64,000 nucleotides of DNA, from NCBI RefSeq assembly GCF_028291725.1, contig NZ_JAQGNT010000013.1:1-64000 (forward strand). The letters run 5' to 3'. The notes under the pieces were generated by a model, which worked only from the letters and a program-made list of their open reading frames with translations, made no database searches and was not told where the DNA came from. Made by a program: the position numbers and the translations under genes. The DNA is from Hydrocarboniphaga sp. Its GTDB lineage: Bacteria; Pseudomonadota; Gammaproteobacteria; Nevskiales; Nevskiaceae. Numbering within the stretch: position 1 is the first letter of the stretch; every line of letters starts with the position of its first letter. Shown piece after piece: positions 60,408 through 64,000 of the stretch.

Positions 60408-62909
60408 ATGCAAGTTCGTACAGGCGCAATCGCCGCTGGCTTTCTGGCTTTCGGCATGGGGGCCGCGCAGGCGCAAAGTGCCGCCGGCACTGAAGAAAAA
60501 GCGGGTACCGGCACCGCAGATGCGGGCGCACCCGAGTCCGTCGCTGCATCGGCGGAAGGCGAACTGCCGACTGTTCCGGTCCAGGTGGCCGCTGACGAGG
60601 CCGCCGAGCCGGCGGAGGCACGGCCGAGCAATCGCCTGATCGAGGAAGTCGTCGTTACCGCGCAGAAGCGTGAAGAGAATCTGCAGGACGTTCCGATCTC
60701 GGTGCAGGCTTTCAGTGCCGGCCAGCTCGACGCCAAGGGTATCGAAGAGCCCAAGGCACTGGCGCTGAGCACGCCCGGCATGCAGTACAACATCATTGCC
60801 AACTACACGCTGATTTATATCCGCGGTGTCGGTACCGATGTGTTCATCCCGTCGGCGGACGCGAGCATCGCCACCTACATCGACGGCGTCTATTTCCCAT
60901 TCGGGCACGGTCTGGCGTCGTCGCTGGGCTCGGTCGAGCGCATCGAAATCCTGAAAGGCCCGCAGGGCACGCTGTTTGGACGCAATTCCACCGGCGGTGC
61001 GATCAACATCATCACCAAGCAGCCCGGCGATACCTTCGAAGGTAATGTGCTGCTGACTCACGAGAATTTCGACAAGACCAACCTGCGCGCCTTCACCAAC
61101 ATCCCGGTTACGGATGAAATCGCAGTCTCGCTATCGGGCCTGCGCTATACAGAGGACAGCTACTACAAACAGGCGGTCAAGGACGAACCGCGGCAGGACG
61201 GCCTGCCGAAAGAAATTTCACAGGGCTATTCGATCAAAGTAGGCATCAGGCCATTCGACGATCTGAAGGCGGTGTTCGGTCGCACCTATCTCAATACCAA
61301 GGGTTCGCAGGCGGAGGTTTTTCCGACCCGTGACGTAAAGCCTCTTGGCGTTGCGCTGGGGGTGACCGAGGAGCCTGATTACGTCAGCGGCTCCAACATT
61401 CCGCTATACGGGGACAACACCACCAAGGTCTGGACCGCGGACATCAAGTACAACTTGCCGTGGCTCGATATGCGCTTCATCGGCGGAGATCAGAACATCA
61501 AATCACCCGCGCTGATCGATTTCGACGGCTCGTCAGCGCCGCTGGTCAGCTTTGAGGCGGTCGGTCAGTTCGCCAAGGTCAAGACCGCCGAATTGCAGTT
61601 CATCTCGAACGATTTCACGTATGACTGGCTCAAGTGGATTGGCGGCCTGTATTACATCAAGAGTTCCGCCGGTTTCGATCCGCTGAACCTGTACGTGGCG
61701 CAGAACGTCCTCAACTTTCTGAAGACCCCGACCGGGCCTCTCGAAGCCGCGCTCGGCAACGTGGTGAATCCGCTGATCGGCGCATTGGAGGGCTTGCCGA
61801 TACTCGGCGGCACGCTCGATGGCGTCAACGCCGGAGTCACGATCGGTGCGCGGGGCATCATCGACACGAAGTCCACCGCGGGTTTCGCACAGGCGACAGC
61901 CGATATCACCGACTGGGCCGCTCTTACTCTAGGGGCGCGATACCAGGTCGAAACCCGTAGCCTGGTCAAGTCGACTTCAGGGGTTCAGCTCAATCCGGGG
62001 ACGGCCGACGAGAGCAGCGAGTTGCCATTGACCGACTTTGCGCCGGAATCCAGCCATACGACCAACCTGTCGCCGAAGGCTGTCATCGATTTCAAGATCA
62101 ACGACAAGCAGCACACGTATTTCTCCTTCAGCAAGGGCTTCAAGAGCGGTACGTACAACATCATCAACATCTACGAGCGCTCACAGTACATAAAACCCGA
62201 AGAGGTCACCACGCTAGAGGCCGGCTACAAGGCCGAAATGCTCGACGGCGCCATGCGACTCAATGGAGCCATTTTTCAGAACAAGATCGACAATCTCCAG
62301 TCCCAGTCGGTGTCGCTGCTGAGCGGCGGTGCGACGCGCTTCGAGACCGCCGGCGGCGCCCGGATTCGCGGCGCCGATTTCGATCTCACCTGGCAGGCCT
62401 TGCCTGAGACACTGCCAGGCCTGGTGGTGACCGGAGGCGGCGCCTATCTGAAAGGCGTCTATACCGACTACCAAAACGGTAGCGGCTACGACGACGTCAC
62501 CGGCCTGTTCTTCGGCGGCACCGGCCTGGTGGTGGGCGGCGGCATTCTTCCTGGCCGCGATTTCACCGGCAATACCCTGGTACGCACACCCAAGTTCTCC
62601 GGCAACGCCGGGCTCAGTTACGCATTCAACGCCGGTCACGGATCGGCGGAAATTGCCGGCGACTATTACTACAACACCGGCTTTTACTTCTCGGCACAGA
62701 ACGTCGACAGAGCCAAGCAGGATCCTTTCGGGATACTCAATCTGCGCGCTAGCTATCTGTACGATCCTTGGAGTACGCGTATTACGGTGTTCGGCAAGAA
62801 CCTCACCGACACCAAGTACTACTACGGCATGCAGGAGTTCGATTTCGACGTGGCGAAGATACTCGCGCCGCCGGCGACCTATGGCGTACGCGTCGAATGG
62901 AATTTCTAG
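60408..62909 (+). CDS. TonB-dependent outer membrane receptor (TBDT 6)
   Basis: 833 aa. Signal peptide about 1-22 (GAAQAQ), acidic linker, EEVVVTAQKREENLQDVPIS, plug IEILKGPQGTLFGRNSTGGAINI, barrel ending VRVEWNF. Strongly similar to TBDT 2 (SADASIATYID, YNIINIY, LLSGGATRFETAGGARIRGADFD), so a duplication of one ancestor. A membrane protein of the EPxxDxLGxC family begins 65 bp downstream, whereas TBDT 2 is followed by a flavoprotein and an AveC-like protein, so partners were exchanged after duplication. Confidence 0.95.
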   Translation: MQVRTGAIAAGFLAFGMGAAQAQSAAGTEEKAGTGTADAGAPESVAASAEGELPTVPVQVAADEAAEPAEARPSNRLIEEVVVTAQKREENLQDVPISVQAFSAGQLDAKGIEEPKALALSTPGMQYNIIANYTLIYIRGVGTDVFIPSADASIATYIDGVYFPFGHGLASSLGSVERIEILKGPQGTLFGRNSTGGAINIITKQPGDTFEGNVLLTHENFDKTNLRAFTNIPVTDEIAVSLSGLRYTEDSYYKQAVKDEPRQDGLPKEISQGYSIKVGIRPFDDLKAVFGRTYLNTKGSQAEVFPTRDVKPLGVALGVTEEPDYVSGSNIPLYGDNTTKVWTADIKYNLPWLDMRFIGGDQNIKSPALIDFDGSSAPLVSFEAVGQFAKVKTAELQFISNDFTYDWLKWIGGLYYIKSSAGFDPLNLYVAQNVLNFLKTPTGPLEAALGNVVNPLIGALEGLPILGGTLDGVNAGVTIGARGIIDTKSTAGFAQATADITDWAALTLGARYQVETRSLVKSTSGVQLNPGTADESSELPLTDFAPESSHTTNLSPKAVIDFKINDKQHTYFSFSKGFKSGTYNIINIYERSQYIKPEEVTTLEAGYKAEMLDGAMRLNGAIFQNKIDNLQSQSVSLLSGGATRFETAGGARIRGADFDLTWQALPETLPGLVVTGGGAYLKGVYTDYQNGSGYDDVTGLFFGGTGLVVGGGILPGRDFTGNTLVRTPKFSGNAGLSYAFNAGHGSAEIAGDYYYNTGFYFSAQNVDRAKQDPFGILNLRASYLYDPWSTRITVFGKNLTDTKYYYGMQEFDFDVAKILAPPATYGVRVEWNF

Positions 62910-62974
62910 AGCTGCCGCCCACACGCATTTTCAGCAAAGTCCCATCGTCAATTCCTGATGCAGCAGAGGACACA

Positions 62975-63772
62975 ATGAGCCAGATCACGCCTCAACCGCA
63001 GTTGGCGATGCCCGAGACTCCCCAACTGATCATCACCGTGTTCTTTGCGGTTCTAGCGGTGCTTTCGCTGATCAATGCGCTGCGCACTGCCCGCGCGCAG
63101 CGCTCGATGTTTCCGATCGCGCTGTTCATCGGCTGCGGGCTCGCGGTGACCTACGAGCCGCTGAACAATTTCCTAGGCCAATGCGTGTATCCGCAGCAAG
63201 GGCAGTGGACCTGGATCGAGGCGATAGACCGCAAGATGCCGACGTTTCTGGGACTGATCTACCTGTTCTACTTCTGCGGCAGCATTCTGTACATCATGCG
63301 CCGCATCGCCGAAGGCGTGACAGCTGCGCAGTGGTGGAGGATGTATGGTATCGGCGTGGTATTCGTCACCGTTTTCGAACTGGTGCCGTTGCACTACCAG
63401 CTCTGGGAATACTATGGCGACAACCAGCCGCTGAATTTCCTGATGGGCTTCCCGGCCTGGTGGTGGTTTGCCAATCCCTTCTGCCTGTTCGCGATGGCGG
63501 TGCTGTTTCATTTCCTGCGTCGCACGGTGCTGCAGGAGCGGATGAGCCTGTTGTTCATTCCTCTGACGCCGCTGGCCCTGATGGCCACGCATGGCCCGGT
63601 GGCGCTGCCGGTGTTCATCGCCCTGAACGCGAGTCAGAGCACCGTGGTGACGAACATCGCCGCGCTGGTTTCGATCGGCATGTCGCTGCTGCTGATGTGG
63701 ACCCTGGGCCGTCTGGTTTGTGTCGCCCATGGCGCATCGGTTGCGGCCGCGCACGGTCGCGGGGCGCGGTAG
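62975..63772 (+). CDS. Polytopic membrane protein, EPxxDxLGxC family (copy 2)
   Basis: 265 aa, about seven helices. Key segments: YEPLNNFLGQCVYPQ, DRKMPTFLGLIYLFYF, HYQLWEYYGDNQPLNF and PAWWWFANPF, matching the order seen in 54778-55623 (EPxxxxLGxC, then a P-rich turn, then YYG-NQPL, then WWW/LWWPP). AGAGGACACA precedes the ATG. Last gene of the window, probably co-transcribed with TBDT 6. No assigned function. Confidence 0.76.
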   Translation: MSQITPQPQLAMPETPQLIITVFFAVLAVLSLINALRTARAQRSMFPIALFIGCGLAVTYEPLNNFLGQCVYPQQGQWTWIEAIDRKMPTFLGLIYLFYFCGSILYIMRRIAEGVTAAQWWRMYGIGVVFVTVFELVPLHYQLWEYYGDNQPLNFLMGFPAWWWFANPFCLFAMAVLFHFLRRTVLQERMSLLFIPLTPLALMATHGPVALPVFIALNASQSTVVTNIAALVSIGMSLLLMWTLGRLVCVAHGASVAAAHGRGAR

Positions 63773-63814
63773 TGAGGGCGGGGGCCTAGTAGTGCCACAC
63801 ATTAATTTGGAACT

Positions 63815-63894
63815 GTCATTCCCGCGAAGGCGGGAATCCAGAGTTTACAGATGCGCGCTCGGCGGCTCTGGATTCCCGCTTTCGCGGGAATGAC
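63815..63894. repeat. Inverted repeat, GTCATTCCCGCGAA type
   Basis: Arms 63815-63843 and 63866-63894 (GTCATTCCCGCGAAGG... and ...TTCGCGGGAATGAC) are near-perfect reverse complements over 29 bp with a 22-bp spacer. This kind of intergenic hairpin is common in many proteobacteria. It follows the last gene by 42 bp. Nothing else is seen in 63773-64000. Confidence 0.85.
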
Positions 63895-64000
63895 GGTAGG
63901 TTGTGAAAGTTTCGTTAGCACTGTGTCGCGACACTAGACACTTGCCCGGCGCGACCGCTTTATCCGGTGCCTGGCTCGGCGTCGTCCCCGTCGATTTCGC

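Noticed and set aside
63815-63894. Treating the GTCATTCCCGCGAA inverted repeat as a terminator or novel element
   Set aside because: No T-run follows and this kind of hairpin is widespread in proteobacterial intergenic DNA, so it is listed only as a repeat.

Overview
The window is a GC-rich accessory region of a Gram-negative proteobacterium. Six large TonB-dependent receptors (TBDTs) carry the EE(I/V)VVTAQKREE plug start, and there is a FadL-type porin, an OmpA-type protein and several acyl-CoA enzymes. This gene style fits Nevskiales/Solimonadaceae-like gammaproteobacteria or sphingomonads. That placement is inference from gene style; no rRNA, tRNA or other phylogenetic marker is present. 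No phage, CRISPR array, intact insertion sequence or replication gene was recognised.

Layout. 0.2-6 kb: acyl-CoA dehydrogenase (minus strand), then zinc-free MDR oxidoreductase, AMP-dependent acyl-CoA ligase, SDR and crotonase (plus strand). 6-11.2 kb: TetR, FadL-like porin (its 5' end crossed by a 160-bp hairpin), NorQ-like AAA+ ATPase, NorD-like VWA protein and a wrecked small membrane gene. 11.3-17.8 kb: AraC regulator, a decayed block (polytopic protein + NorE + NorF), TBDT and AveC-like membrane protein. 17.8-22 kb (minus): MarR, polytopic protein, NorE, NorF, DapB-fold dehydrogenase, polytopic protein. 22.2-27.2 kb: TBDT, CrtI-like flavoprotein, AveC-like. 27.2-28.8 kb: four gene fragments. 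28.9-33.9 kb (minus): AveC-like, OmpA-type protein, TBDT. 34.2-38 kb: two flavoproteins, polytopic protein, TBDT tail. 38-41.4 kb: TetR, polytopic protein, AraC, fragment. 41.5-47.3 kb: Rieske oxygenase, two SDRs lacking the usual Tyr, Rieske ferredoxin, two seven-helix membrane proteins resembling transmembrane terpene cyclases, MarR. 47.6-53.4 kb: TBDT, acyl-CoA ligase, flavoprotein, small protein. 53.6-63.8 kb: AraC, second membrane family, APH-fold kinase, TBDT, TetR, TBDT, membrane protein.

The main theme is repetition. The region is built from a few kinds of part: TBDT, one of four polytopic membrane families, flavoprotein or oxygenase, acyl-CoA ligase, and a local regulator. These parts were duplicated, shuffled and partly lost. 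The 'polytopic small membrane protein' family (about 235-250 aa, PPxxPS near the N-terminus, GPFxWNG or GPFAYNG near the C-terminus) occurs five times intact and twice as remnants. It sits directly beside NorE/NorF-like genes at two loci and NorQ/NorD-like genes at a third, with no norC or norB anywhere. This points to an undescribed membrane complex that uses nitric-oxide-reductase-type assembly factors. A plausible overall role, purely inferred, is uptake and processing of one or more hydrophobic (isoprenoid, steroid or fatty) compounds: entry by TBDT/FadL, modification by membrane cyclase-like proteins, flavoproteins and the Rieske oxygenase, then CoA activation and beta-oxidation-type steps.

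Seven or more gene remnants, several palindromic repeats and a recurring AGTAC-type motif in five or six divergent promoters suggest active rearrangement under a partly shared regulatory logic.
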